Source of the DNA: an uncultured Clostridia bacterium
Lineage (GTDB): Bacteria > Bacillota > Clostridia > TANB77 > CAG-508
Reading direction: 5' to 3'
Assembly: GCA_934184665.1 (NCBI GenBank)
Contig: CAKPSX010000009.1
Coordinates: 1-50,347 of the forward strand
DNA: 50,347 bases
The notes under the pieces are model-generated. The model did no database searches and was not told the origin of the DNA. It was given only the letters and a program-made list of their open reading frames with translations. Below are positions 8,717-16,352 of this stretch, piece by piece (within the stretch, counting starts at the first letter, position 1; each line of letters opens with the position of its first letter). Both the position numbers and the translations under genes were made by a program.

Positions 8717-8974
8717 ATGTTATACAATAAAGATAATATTAAATTATTATATTTTTCGCCATACTTAAAAGCAGAAAGGAAAGGCAAAGAAATTATTTTT
8801 TACAACTATATTTTTGAAACAATTGTAACGATAAAATATAATGAAGAAATGATAAGAAGTATTGAAAATGGAATAGAATTAGAAGATTTAATGAAACTTA
8901 TGAATAAATATTTTAAAAAGAAAGAAACAGAAGAGATAATAAAAAGATTAATAGCTTATGGAGTAGTAGAATGA
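8717..8974 (+). CDS. Small PqqD/RRE-like protein of the RiPP operon
   Basis: An 85-residue protein between the two radical SAM genes. It starts one base after the upstream TGA, and its own TGA overlaps the next ATG by four bases (ATGA), so all three are translationally coupled. The predicted pattern is short beta-strands (KIIFYNYIFETIVTIKY region) followed by two or three helices ending LIAYGVVE, the layout of PqqD-type winged-helix RiPP recognition elements, which bind the leader of the precursor. The assignment rests on size, context and predicted fold only; sequence similarity was not searched. Confidence 0.55.
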   Translation: MLYNKDNIKLLYFSPYLKAERKGKEIIFYNYIFETIVTIKYNEEMIRSIENGIELEDLMKLMNKYFKKKETEEIIKRLIAYGVVE

Positions 8975-10368
8975 ATAGATGTTACTGGGTAAATAGAAAA
9001 GAACATAAAGCATATAATTTTAATGGATGTTATGTTTTTGAAAAAATATTATCAAACAAGAATTTAATAATAAGTAAATATGGAACTAATATGATAATTG
9101 ATAATGAACTGCTAAGAGAACTAAAAAGCGGAAACATAGGAGAGGATTTTTTAATTAAATTGATCCAGAGAGGTTTTGTGGATTATGAAAATTCAAGAAA
9201 AATTACAAGTACATATAATATTGTAAATCCGACTTTCTTCTTAATAGACTTAACAGAACAATGTAATTTGAACTGTAATTATTGCTTTAGAGATTTGCAT
9301 GGAAAAAAGATGAGTAAGAAAGTTGCTATGGACATTTGCAAATATATAAAAAAATATTGCTTAGTTAATAACATAAAAAGAATTTGTATTCAACCATGGG
9401 GCGGTGAACCATTGTTGGAGTTTGAGCTGATAAAAAATATTCAAGATTTCTTTGACGAAACGGGTATACAAGTAAAAATGGTTATAGAAACAAATGCTAC
9501 TCTAATAAATGAGAAAATTGCAAAAGAGTTATATGAGAGAAAATTTGGAATTGGTATCAGTATTGATGGAACAGAGATGATGCATAATTATCAAAGGAAA
9601 TTCTATGACGGCAAGGGTAGTTATAATAAAGTTGTACGTGGAATAAGATACTTGAATAATGCAGGATATGAAGGAAAGTTAGGCGCTATTTGTGTTGTAA
9701 CTAAAAATAATTATAATAAGGTAAATCAAATAATAGAACATTTTACTGAGGATTTAAATTTAAAAAGTATAAAATTTAATTTGGTTAGAACTAATCAAAA
9801 GAACATGCAATTGAGTGAAAAGGAAATAAAAAAGTTTGCTACTAAAATGGTAAACACAACAATTAATATGATAGAGAATACTGATAACCAGTTTTATATT
9901 TCTGATATAAAGGATAGAGCAGAAAATATAATGTTAAGAAACAATAGTAGTATATGTATTTCTTGTGGTTGCATGTCTGGAAGAAAGATGATTTCATTTA
10001 ATAAATATGGTGATATATTTCCATGTGAAATGAGTGATTTTGAAAATGAAAAAATAGGAAATATATATGAAAATGAAGATTTGATTGGAATAATAAATAA
10101 ATCTATAAATGTAAGTGAATTATATAGTGAAAGAAAAATAAAGAAATGCAATAGATGTCCATGGTGGCATTATTGCAGAGGAGGATGCAAAGCTAATAAG
10201 ATTTATCAATACTCTTTTGCTTCAGATATTGATAGACATGAATGCACTTATAATAGAGTGATATATAAAAAAATATCTGAATTATTAATTAATAAACCTG
10301 AAGTAGCAAAAAGGTTAATAGGAGGAGGTAAGAAGAATGAAAGCGATAAGCAAATTAGAAGCATTTAG
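8971..10368 (+). CDS. Radical SAM/SPASM peptide maturase
   Basis: A 465-residue enzyme with three parts: an N-terminal ~75-residue segment that may be a second leader-binding domain, a radical SAM core (LTEQCNLNCNYCFRDLHGK, Cys-x3-Cys-x2-Cys near residues 95-103; then WGGEPLLE), and a C-terminal SPASM domain with the expected Cys spacing (CISCGC...G.IFPCEMS... KKCNRCPWWHYCRGGCK, residues ~327-410) holding two auxiliary [4Fe-4S] clusters. SPASM enzymes such as those for sactipeptides, streptide and triceptides (3-residue cyclophanes) act on ribosomal peptides. Its 3' end overlaps the start of the precursor gene by 32 bases, a strong sign of coupled expression and shared function. Confidence 0.88.
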   Translation: MNRCYWVNRKEHKAYNFNGCYVFEKILSNKNLIISKYGTNMIIDNELLRELKSGNIGEDFLIKLIQRGFVDYENSRKITSTYNIVNPTFFLIDLTEQCNLNCNYCFRDLHGKKMSKKVAMDICKYIKKYCLVNNIKRICIQPWGGEPLLEFELIKNIQDFFDETGIQVKMVIETNATLINEKIAKELYERKFGIGISIDGTEMMHNYQRKFYDGKGSYNKVVRGIRYLNNAGYEGKLGAICVVTKNNYNKVNQIIEHFTEDLNLKSIKFNLVRTNQKNMQLSEKEIKKFATKMVNTTINMIENTDNQFYISDIKDRAENIMLRNNSSICISCGCMSGRKMISFNKYGDIFPCEMSDFENEKIGNIYENEDLIGIINKSINVSELYSERKIKKCNRCPWWHYCRGGCKANKIYQYSFASDIDRHECTYNRVIYKKISELLINKPEVAKRLIGGGKKNESDKQIRSI

Positions 10369-10570
10369 GAAAAGTTTAAAAGTACATCCTATAATAATTA
10401 TTGAAGACAATGAAAAGCAACAAATTGCTCAAAATAAGGAATTTAAAGAAAAAGGAATGTCTTTTGATGAATGGGAAGCCTGGACAGCATGGAATGCATG
10501 GGAGGCATGGACTGCGTGGAACGCGTGGGAAGCATTGGGAGATAATGCTGATGAACATGAAGAAAGATAA
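10337..10570 (+). CDS. RiPP precursor with a Trp-every-third-residue repeat core
   Basis: A 77-residue peptide. Residues 1-45 form a charged leader (MKAISKLEAFRKSLKVHP then IIIIEDNEKQQIAQN). Residues 46-63 are two exact copies of WEAWTAWNA, followed by WEAL and an acidic tail GDNADEHEER. The start has GGAGGAGG eight to ten bases upstream. The six degenerate codons of the first 9-residue copy (10472-10498) all differ synonymously from the second (10499-10525), so the protein repeat is maintained by selection and is not a recent DNA duplication. Position, size and coupling to two radical SAM genes make it the probable substrate. No transporter or protease gene is adjacent. Confidence 0.8.
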   Translation: MKAISKLEAFRKSLKVHPIIIIEDNEKQQIAQNKEFKEKGMSFDEWEAWTAWNAWEAWTAWNAWEALGDNADEHEER

Positions 10571-10659
10571 TTAAAGACATAAGAATGTAGTCATGAATTA
10601 AAAAATGAAAATATATAATCGTTTTAGATTTAAAGTTAAATATTGTATAAAAAGCCAGC

Positions 10660-10702
10660 TTACTACTATGGAACGCAAATTGTTTAGTTTACATAGTAGT
10701 AA
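10660..10702 (+). terminator. Hairpin after the RiPP operon
   Basis: A perfect 11-bp inverted repeat, TTACTACTATG / CATAGTAGTAA, with a 21-base loop. There is no strong T run, so it may be a weak terminator or part of the repeat bordering the IS remnant: ACATAGTA(GTA)ACAAAGCCT recurs directly on the far side at 11388-11404. Confidence 0.4.
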
Positions 10703-10714
10703 CAAAGCCTACTA

Positions 10715-11385
10715 ATTCAAAAAATTAAAGCAACAAAATAGACATAAAATAATAGACACATATAAAAATCAAATATATAATATTTGTGACGAAACAAAAT
10801 ATTAAAGGAGATTTTTATATGTATTTAATTAATTCTAACATAGTTGAAGTAGAAAATAAAGAGGTAAAAAGAAATTCGGATATAACATATGAAGAAAGAT
10901 GCAAAATAGAATTTATGGTAAAGAAAAAATATACAATGCAAGAGATGGCAGAAGAATTAGGAAGAAATAAATCAATAATATCAAGAGAAATAAATAGGCA
11001 TTGTGATATAAAATGGAATTATAATACAGGTATAAGTAAGAAAGTATATTCAGCAGCAGTAGCACAAGGAAAATACGAGTATAGCAAGAAAAAGGCAGGA
11101 AGAAAGTGTAAATTAAGTAGAGGACTAAAACAATTCATAGAAGATAAAATATTAATAGAAAAATGGTCACCAGAGGAAGTAGCAGAATATATAAAAGCAG
11201 ATGATATAAAATTTGAAATACAACCAAGTAACAAGAGAAAAATTAGAAAAGATATTAAATAAAATAAATGGAAAACCAAGAAAAATATTAGGATTTATAT
11301 CAGCAGAAAAAAGATTTAATGAAGAAATAGAAAAAATAGTTGCATAAATTATATGTTGATTTTGCGTTGCTATTATTTTTTGAAT
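10715..11385 (+). mobile_element. Internally deleted IS30-family element
   Basis: The 20-base ends are imperfect inverted repeats: ATTCAAAAAATTAAAGCAAC at 10715-10734 and, on the other strand, ATTCAAAAAATAATAGCAAC at 11385-11366. Inside is a transposase remnant lacking the catalytic centre. At 671 bases it is much shorter than the usual ~1.1 kb. Confidence 0.75.
10819..11347 (+). pseudogene. IS30-type transposase remnant
   Basis: From ATG 10819 (AAAGGAG upstream) the protein keeps the IS30 N-terminal helix-turn-helix region (ITYEERCKIEFMVKKKYTMQ...NKSIISREINRH) and the following helical region up to WSPEEVAEYIK. The DDE catalytic domain is missing. After a frameshift near 11220-11260 the C-terminal tail of IS30 transposases reappears in another frame (INGKPRKILGFISAEKRFNE) and ends at 11347. 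It cannot encode an active transposase but could in principle still bind the ends. Confidence 0.8.
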
Positions 11386-11469
11386 GGACATAGTAACAAA
11401 GCCTGAAGAAATTTAACTAAAAACATTGACTAAGAATTAAAAATATGGTATAAATATAAAGTACAAAAT

Positions 11470-11544
11470 GGCCCGTTGGTCAAGCGGTTAAGACGCCACC
11501 CTCTCAAGGTGGAATCATGAGTTCGATTCTCGTACGGGTCACCA
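11470..11544 (+). tRNA. tRNA-Glu (anticodon CTC)
   Basis: A 75-base cloverleaf with encoded CCA. Acceptor GGCCCGT pairs with ACGGGTC; anticodon loop CTCTCAA gives CTC, reading GAG; the T loop is TTCGATT. It closely resembles the common Firmicute tRNA-Glu(TTC) with a changed anticodon stem-loop. Confidence 0.95.
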
Positions 11545-11553
11545 AAATATTAT

Positions 11554-11605
11554 AAAAATAGAGTATTAGCGATTATAGCGAATAATCCTAATACTCTATT
11601 TTTGC
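11554..11605 (+). terminator. Terminator after tRNA-Glu
   Basis: AAAAATAGAGTATTAG ... CTAATACTCTATTTTTG: a 16-bp stem with an 18-base loop, ending in Ts, ten bases after the tRNA. Between 11606 and 11734 no gene is seen apart from a short stretch (11709-11738) encoding ASKNNCKIY-stop, homologous to the tail of the small ORF at 47941-48102. Confidence 0.85.
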
Positions 11606-11734
11606 ATTTAACACTTTCTTAACACTAAATGTTGTCAACATTATATGGTGTATCAATATAATCTTCAAATGATAATAGCAGTAGGCTTTAAGGTGGATAA
11701 TAAAAAATGCAAGCAAAAATAATTGCAAAATATA

Positions 11735-11763
11735 TTGACTTGTGGGTGCATTTTTGATAATAT
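11735..11763 (+). promoter_or_regulatory. Promoter of the first microsatellite leader
   Basis: TTGACT (11735-11740), 17-base spacer, TAATAT (11758-11763). Sequence from -35 to about +25 is nearly identical to that at 48099-48127, showing a duplicated regulatory unit. A ~180-base stretch downstream of it (about 11795-11975) is absent from the second locus; I see no feature in that stretch. Confidence 0.75.
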
Positions 11764-11994
11764 AATTTTGAAATAATTCTATGTTTAAAATGTAATAAAA
11801 TTGGTAATAATAAATATAGAAATTTTGAGTGCGAAGTCTAAAAAGTAGTTTGCAATATGTGTTATAAGATTAAATTTTAGAAAGATAAAATATAGTTTTA
11901 TAAGATTGGCTTTATGACAAGTGTGAGCAAGAGAATGTGGAAAACTTGGAGTAAGATGTAGCAAAAAAATCAAAATTCGAAGGAGAAAATGTAG

Positions 11995-12084
<90 letters not shown>

Positions 12085-12172
12085 TAGTTATGTAAATTGC
12101 TTGTTGAAACAGGCATTGTTAAATGAGGAAAAAAGCCAAGAAAATAAAATAAATAAATTTAATACAGATGGT

Positions 12173-12216
12173 AAGAGAAGCATAATTCAGTTATGTTTTC
12201 TTTTGCCGTCTTTTTG
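12173..12216 (+). terminator. Attenuator-like hairpin between leader and surface-protein gene
   Basis: AAGAGAAGCATAA (12173-12185), 5-base loop, then TTATGTTTTCTTTT (12191-12204) form a ~12-bp stem with one bulge, followed by a T-rich run at 12209-12215. A stronger version occupies the same position at 48322-48367. In the long phase of the leader ORF ribosomes would traverse it; in the short phases they stop about 90 bases before it. Confidence 0.5.
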
Positions 12217-12263
12217 TGCTGTGAAAAATTATAAAAAATTGAAAAGATTGGAGAGAGGGTAGT

Positions 12264-13517
12264 ATGAAAAAGAATAATAGGAAACAGAGAAAAGCGGAGA
12301 AAGAAGAAGTAAATAAGATTGGTGATGTAAAGATGGCATATATAATGTATGGAAAAAAGGTGTTTATCATACCAATAGTAATAGCCATAATATTAGGTGC
12401 TGTTATATGGGGAGTTGTGCATAATGCAAGAAAAGATAATGCACCACAAGAAACTGCAGATAATCAAAAAGAGCAGATAAATTATATATGGGGAGAGATA
12501 AAACCTGGAAAGAGAAATACAAATAATTTCACAACAGTAACAAGCTCAGACGGAATCCAAGTACCAGTGCCAACAGGATATACAGCATCATCTGCATCAG
12601 ATGAGAATTCAGTAAATGGAGGATTTGTAATATATGAAGGGACAGAGGCAGTAACAGATAGTAATAAGTGGGAAGCTCAGTGTAATAGAAATCAATATGT
12701 ATGGATACCAATAGCAAATGTAAGTGATATGTATTGGAGAGATCAGACAACAGGAAAGAAATACGGAACTTGGTATAATTTTGACAAAAGTGCAACAACA
12801 TATGCAAAAGGTGCAAACCGTTCATATGAGCCACAAACAACAAGTTGGGATATCCAATCAACATATTTAACTCAATATTTAAATGGAATGACAAGAGAAG
12901 ATTTCTTAATGGAAATGGAGATAGATTTTGATAAAATGTTAAATAGTGTAGCAACATATGGAGGATTTTATATAGGAAGATATGAAACAGGAGACCTAAG
13001 CCAAGCAACACCAGTTATAAAGAGAATAAACACAGATATTGCTGACCAAACTTGGTATACAATGTGGAAAAAAGCAAGAAAGTTATCAGGAACAAGTGCG
13101 GGAGTGCAGATGATATGGGGAATACAGTGGGATGAAACAATGAAATGGTTAATTGATACAGGAGAAAAGACATATGCAGAAGTAGGCTCGGATTCAACAA
13201 GTTGGGGAAATTACGAAAATACTAGTTTCATATATTATACAGATACATCAAGGAATACTACAACAAAGTTGCGTGCAAGTAGAATTCCAAGTGGGGCATA
13301 TGAAGGAGCAAATGCAAATAATGTGTTTGATTTAGCAGGAAACTTAGATGACTGGACACTAGAGTCCACTGACTCAGGGACCAGCGACTTCAGGTATCTT
13401 CGTGGTGGTTATTACTTCTACAATGGCGACAATGCACCTGCGGCAGACCGTGACAATGTTAGACCTTACGACAGCTATGATGGCTTTGGACTACGTGCAT
13501 CTTTATATATCAAATAG
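12264..13517 (+). CDS. Membrane-anchored FGE/C-type-lectin-fold variable surface protein 1
   Basis: 417 residues. The N-terminus is very basic (MKKNNRKQRKAEKEE), then a single membrane anchor at ~31-52 (VFIIPIVIAIILGAVIWGVV), giving a type II topology with the large domain outside. The extracellular part has features of the formylglycine-generating-enzyme/C-type-lectin fold (YVWIPI, GGFYIGRYETG, GVQMIWGIQWDE, FDLAGNLDDWT, YLRGGYY, final GFGLRASLYIK). It is almost the same as the protein at 48419-49672 until ~residue 361; the last ~55 residues diverge strongly and have higher GC and C-ending codons. Such C-termini are typical targets of diversity-generating retroelements, though no reverse transcriptase lies in the window. 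Expression probably depends on the leader at 11735-12262. Confidence 0.8.
   Translation: MKKNNRKQRKAEKEEVNKIGDVKMAYIMYGKKVFIIPIVIAIILGAVIWGVVHNARKDNAPQETADNQKEQINYIWGEIKPGKRNTNNFTTVTSSDGIQVPVPTGYTASSASDENSVNGGFVIYEGTEAVTDSNKWEAQCNRNQYVWIPIANVSDMYWRDQTTGKKYGTWYNFDKSATTYAKGANRSYEPQTTSWDIQSTYLTQYLNGMTREDFLMEMEIDFDKMLNSVATYGGFYIGRYETGDLSQATPVIKRINTDIADQTWYTMWKKARKLSGTSAGVQMIWGIQWDETMKWLIDTGEKTYAEVGSDSTSWGNYENTSFIYYTDTSRNTTTKLRASRIPSGAYEGANANNVFDLAGNLDDWTLESTDSGTSDFRYLRGGYYFYNGDNAPAADRDNVRPYDSYDGFGLRASLYIK
13349..13517 (+). other. Hypervariable C-terminal segment of surface protein 1
   Basis: From just after the LAGN motif to the stop, base composition shifts to about half G+C and many codons are NNC/NNT (GAC, TAC, AAT, GGC, AGC, TTC), consistent with diversified AAY codons. 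Conserved anchors DWT, RGG and G[FI]GLR remain. Compared with 49505-49672 nearly all surface-type positions differ. Confidence 0.6.
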
Positions 13518-13638
13518 CATTGCACCAATCAAAAGGCAAGTCCTGCGATTTTATGCAAACCATGCAATCTAAATTAAGCTCATCATCCTCCAACAACTCT
13601 ATCCACTCGCATCATCAGCAGGTAATACACGGCAAACA

Positions 13639-13661
13639 AGCAGCACATGGTGCTGCTTTTG
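13639..13661 (+). terminator. Bidirectional terminator between surface protein 1 and engB
   Basis: AGCAGCAC / GTGCTGCT stem with an ATG loop and flanking A and T runs, lying between two convergent genes. Confidence 0.8.
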
Positions 13662-13662
13662 C

Positions 13663-14250
13663 TTACTCTTTAATGTAACTCTCTATAACATCCCACACAT
13701 TATCACTATAAATTTTTCTTTCAGAAGAGAAAGGAAGAGTAGTGATATCACCAATGGGATTGAGTTGCTTTTGAATATTTTTTAGTTGAGCATCAACTTT
13801 AGTTTTAGCAATTTTATCTGCTTTGTTACCTAAAATCATACATGGTAACCCACTTCTGATAACATAATCATACATAAGATAATCATTAGATGTAGGGTCA
13901 TGTCTTATATCAACTAAAAATATGATTAAAGCAATTTCTTTTCTAGTTGATAAATAATGTTCTATAGATTCACCAACTTTTACTTGTTCTTGTTTAGACA
14001 TTTTGCTATAACCATATCCAGGTAAATCAACAAAATAAAATAGATTATCAATATTATAGAAATTAATTTGACGTGTTTTACCAGGTTCGCTACTTGTACG
14101 AGCAAGCCTTTTTCTATTAATCATAGTATTAACAAAACTTGATTTACCAACATTTGATTTACCAACTAAAACAATTTCTGGTAAATTACTTTTTGGATAT
14201 TGAGATTCTTTCACAGCAGAAATCTCAAAACTTGGATTTTTTACTAACAT
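13663..14250 (-). CDS. engB: Ribosome biogenesis GTPase EngB/YsxC
   Basis: GTPase required for late 50S subunit assembly. I set the start at ATG 14250-14248 (MLVKNPSFEISAVK), which has AAGGAG six bases upstream and matches the family N-terminus; a longer in-frame start at 14295 would run into the serS terminator. Visible GTPase motifs: P-loop GKSNVGKSS (~residues 31-39), SSEPGKTRQINFY switch, DLPGYGY, and a GNKADK specificity motif. The length of 195 residues is typical. It lies downstream of serS on the same strand with a hairpin between. Confidence 0.94.
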   Translation of the reverse strand: MLVKNPSFEISAVKESQYPKSNLPEIVLVGKSNVGKSSFVNTMINRKRLARTSSEPGKTRQINFYNIDNLFYFVDLPGYGYSKMSKQEQVKVGESIEHYLSTRKEIALIIFLVDIRHDPTSNDYLMYDYVIRSGLPCMILGNKADKIAKTKVDAQLKNIQKQLNPIGDITTLPFSSERKIYSDNVWDVIESYIKE

Positions 14251-14268
14251 AACATACTCCTTAAAATA

Positions 14269-14303
14269 AAAGGCACTTGTTGGGATAAGCCTCATAAGTG
14301 CCT
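14269..14303 (-). terminator. Terminator after serS
   Basis: On the minus strand AAGGCACTT ... AAGTGCCTTTTATTTT: a 9-bp stem with a 17-base loop. It lies between serS and engB, so engB may be partly read through. Confidence 0.75.
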
Positions 14304-14313
14304 TAAAAAAATT

Positions 14314-15606
14314 TTATTTATTCTTTTTTGGTGAAATTTTTTCAGTTCCACCCATATATGGTCTTAAAACTTCTGGAATTATAACACTTCCATCAGGTTG
14401 ATAATTGTTCTCTAAAATTGCAATTAACATACGAGGTGGGGCAACAACAGTATTATTTAATGTATGTGCAAAATAATTTCCATTTTCACCTTTTACTCTG
14501 ATTGCTAATCTTCTAGCTTGTGCATCTGTTAAGTTTGAGCAACTTCCAACTTCAAAATATTTTTGTTGTCTTGGGCTCCATGCTTCAACATCACAGCTTT
14601 TTGCTTTTAAATCAGCTAAATCACCTGAACAACATTCTAATGTACGAACAGGTACACCCATGCTTCTAAATAATTCAACTGTGTAACTCCACATTTTGTC
14701 ATACCATTCGTAACTTTCTTCAGGCTCACAAACAACAATCATTTCTTGTTTTTCGAATTGATGTATTCTATAAATGCCACGTTCTTCTAAACCATGTGCA
14801 CCTTTTTCTTTTCTAAAACATGGAGAATATGATGTCATAGTGTAAGGTAAATTTTCTTTATTAAGTAATTGACCTTTGAATTTACCTATCATAGAATGCT
14901 CAGAAGTACCAATTAGGTATAAATCTTCTCCTTCGATTTTGTACATCATAGCATCCATTTCTTCAAAACTCATAACACCTGTTACAACATCTGATCTAAT
15001 CATATACGGTGGTATGCAATAAGTGAAACCTTTATTAATCATGAAATCTCTTGCATATGTTAAAACAGCTGAGTGTAGTCTTGCAATATCTCCCATTAAA
15101 TAATAGAAACCATTACCAGCAACACGACGAGCTGAATCAAAATCTATTCCACCAAGACTTTCAAGGATTTCTCCATGAAATGGAATTTCATAATCTGGAA
15201 CTATAGGTTCTCCATATTTTTTGATTTCTACATTTTTGCTATCATCTTCTCCAATTGGAACAGATGGGTGTATAATATTTGGGATTTTCATCATTCTTGA
15301 AGTTATTTCTTCAGAAAATTTTGCTTCAAGTTCTTCATTTTTTTCAAGTTCAGTATTTATTTTTTGAACTTCTTGTTTGATTTTTTCAGCTTCATCTTTT
15401 TTACCAGATTTCATTAAGCCACCGATTTGTTCACTTAATTTTTTTCTATCTGCTCTTAAATTATCTCCATTTAATTTTGCTTCTCTGTTTTTTTTGTCCA
15501 ACTCTAAAACTTCATCAACTAAAACCAATTTATGGTCTTGAAACTTTTTCTTTATATTCTCTTTTACAAGTTCAGGGTTTTCTCTTATTAATTTTATATC
15601 TATCAT
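14314..15606 (-). CDS. serS: Seryl-tRNA synthetase
   Basis: Class II synthetase charging tRNA-Ser (and tRNA-Sec where present). The N-terminal ~110 residues form the long coiled-coil arm that binds the tRNA variable arm (Lys/Glu-rich, heptad-like). The catalytic domain carries motif 2 (RKEKGAHGLEERGIYRIHQF) and motif 3 near the C-terminus (NNTVVAPPRMLIAILENNYQ). The 430-residue length is standard. AGGAAGG lies ahead of the ATG and a consensus-like promoter at 15679-15707 drives it. I did not see a T-box in the ~95-base leader. Confidence 0.96.
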   Translation of the reverse strand: MIDIKLIRENPELVKENIKKKFQDHKLVLVDEVLELDKKNREAKLNGDNLRADRKKLSEQIGGLMKSGKKDEAEKIKQEVQKINTELEKNEELEAKFSEEITSRMMKIPNIIHPSVPIGEDDSKNVEIKKYGEPIVPDYEIPFHGEILESLGGIDFDSARRVAGNGFYYLMGDIARLHSAVLTYARDFMINKGFTYCIPPYMIRSDVVTGVMSFEEMDAMMYKIEGEDLYLIGTSEHSMIGKFKGQLLNKENLPYTMTSYSPCFRKEKGAHGLEERGIYRIHQFEKQEMIVVCEPEESYEWYDKMWSYTVELFRSMGVPVRTLECCSGDLADLKAKSCDVEAWSPRQQKYFEVGSCSNLTDAQARRLAIRVKGENGNYFAHTLNNTVVAPPRMLIAILENNYQPDGSVIIPEVLRPYMGGTEKISPKKNK

Positions 15607-15678
15607 TTTTGCTCACAATCCTTCCTCTTGACATAAACTAGGCTGGAAATTCATGTCTCCTTAATTTTGAATAACCAT

Positions 15679-15707
15679 ATTATACAATAAATGCTAACAA
15701 ATATCAA
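15679..15707 (-). promoter_or_regulatory. serS promoter
   Basis: Minus strand TTGATA (15707-15702), 17-base spacer, TATAAT (15684-15679). Confidence 0.8.
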
Positions 15708-15871
15708 TAAAATTTGTACAATTTATGTAATATAGGGAAGTATTACATTACTATTGTATAAAATGAAATGGTATCGCATAGAATAATAATAGTAAAGAAT
15801 GTAAAAATTGAGGTCGAAAGTTGTGATATATTTCAACTAAATGTGTACCTGAAAAAGGGGATGTGTTTTTT

Positions 15872-16159
15872 ATGCAAGAAGAATATTTAATAAAAAAGAT
15901 GATACAAGGCAAAACAGAAGAAGAACTAAGAATAGAGCTAATGCAGAGCATTATAGAAACAAAGGAAAAACTGAAAGTTGCAAGATGTAATTTTGAGTAT
16001 GCAGAAGATGATATGATTGATTATTATAGTTATCAGATAAAGGCGAACCAATCAAAATTAGATTATTTGATAAAGGTTGCGAAAAGCAAAGGAATAGTAC
16101 TGAGTAGAGAGAACGAGCTAAAGGTGAGGCTTCTTAGGAATAATGATATTGCAGTATAG
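15872..16159 (+). CDS. DUF2508 (YaaL-like) small protein
   Basis: A 95-residue helical protein with the DUF2508 pattern: helices around LRIELMQSIIETKEKLKVA, then NFEYAEDDMIDYYSYQIKANQSKLDYLIK and a final ...KSKGIVL segment. In Bacillus yaaL lies next to bofA; here the next gene downstream is also bofA, which supports the assignment. I chose ATG 15872 because the GTG at 15863 is only two bases from the AAAGGGG ribosome site. Its molecular role is unknown even in model species. Confidence 0.7.
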   Translation: MQEEYLIKKMIQGKTEEELRIELMQSIIETKEKLKVARCNFEYAEDDMIDYYSYQIKANQSKLDYLIKVAKSKGIVLSRENELKVRLLRNNDIAV

Positions 16160-16162
16160 CGT

Positions 16163-16329
16163 GGTTGGAAAAGAATTATAATTTTGTTAATAAATAGATA
16201 TGCTTTGTTGTGAAAGAATTAAATTTTGACAAGGAAACTTTTATTTAAAAGGCAAGGGCGCATATATAGATATGTAACCGCGTTTTAAATGAAAGTTGAC
16301 GCAGCCCAAAATTGTAATTATTTCGCAAC
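16163..16329 (+). repeat. MITE-like element, copy 1
   Basis: Begins GGTTGGAAAAGAATTATAAT and ends CCCAAAATTGTAATTATTTCGCAAC, imperfect inverted repeats. Its interior (AAAGGCAAGGGCGC ... ACCGCGTTTTAAATGAAA) matches the reverse complement of 33098-33208. This copy is longer because of an internal partial duplication and a short insert. It carries no ORF and separates the DUF2508 gene from bofA. Confidence 0.75.
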
Positions 16330-16352
16330 ATATGAGAAAGGGTGATAACCAA

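Noticed and set aside
9894..10151. Minus-strand frame inside the SPASM maturase gene
   Set aside because: No ribosome site, overlaps a strong coding region; a shadow typical of AT-rich DNA.
10715..11385. Active IS30
   Set aside because: The catalytic DDE domain is deleted and the reading frame is broken.
13518..13638. Diversity-generating retroelement template repeat after surface protein 1
   Set aside because: No stretch here or at 49673-49915 resembles the variable segment, and no reverse transcriptase frame exists in the window.
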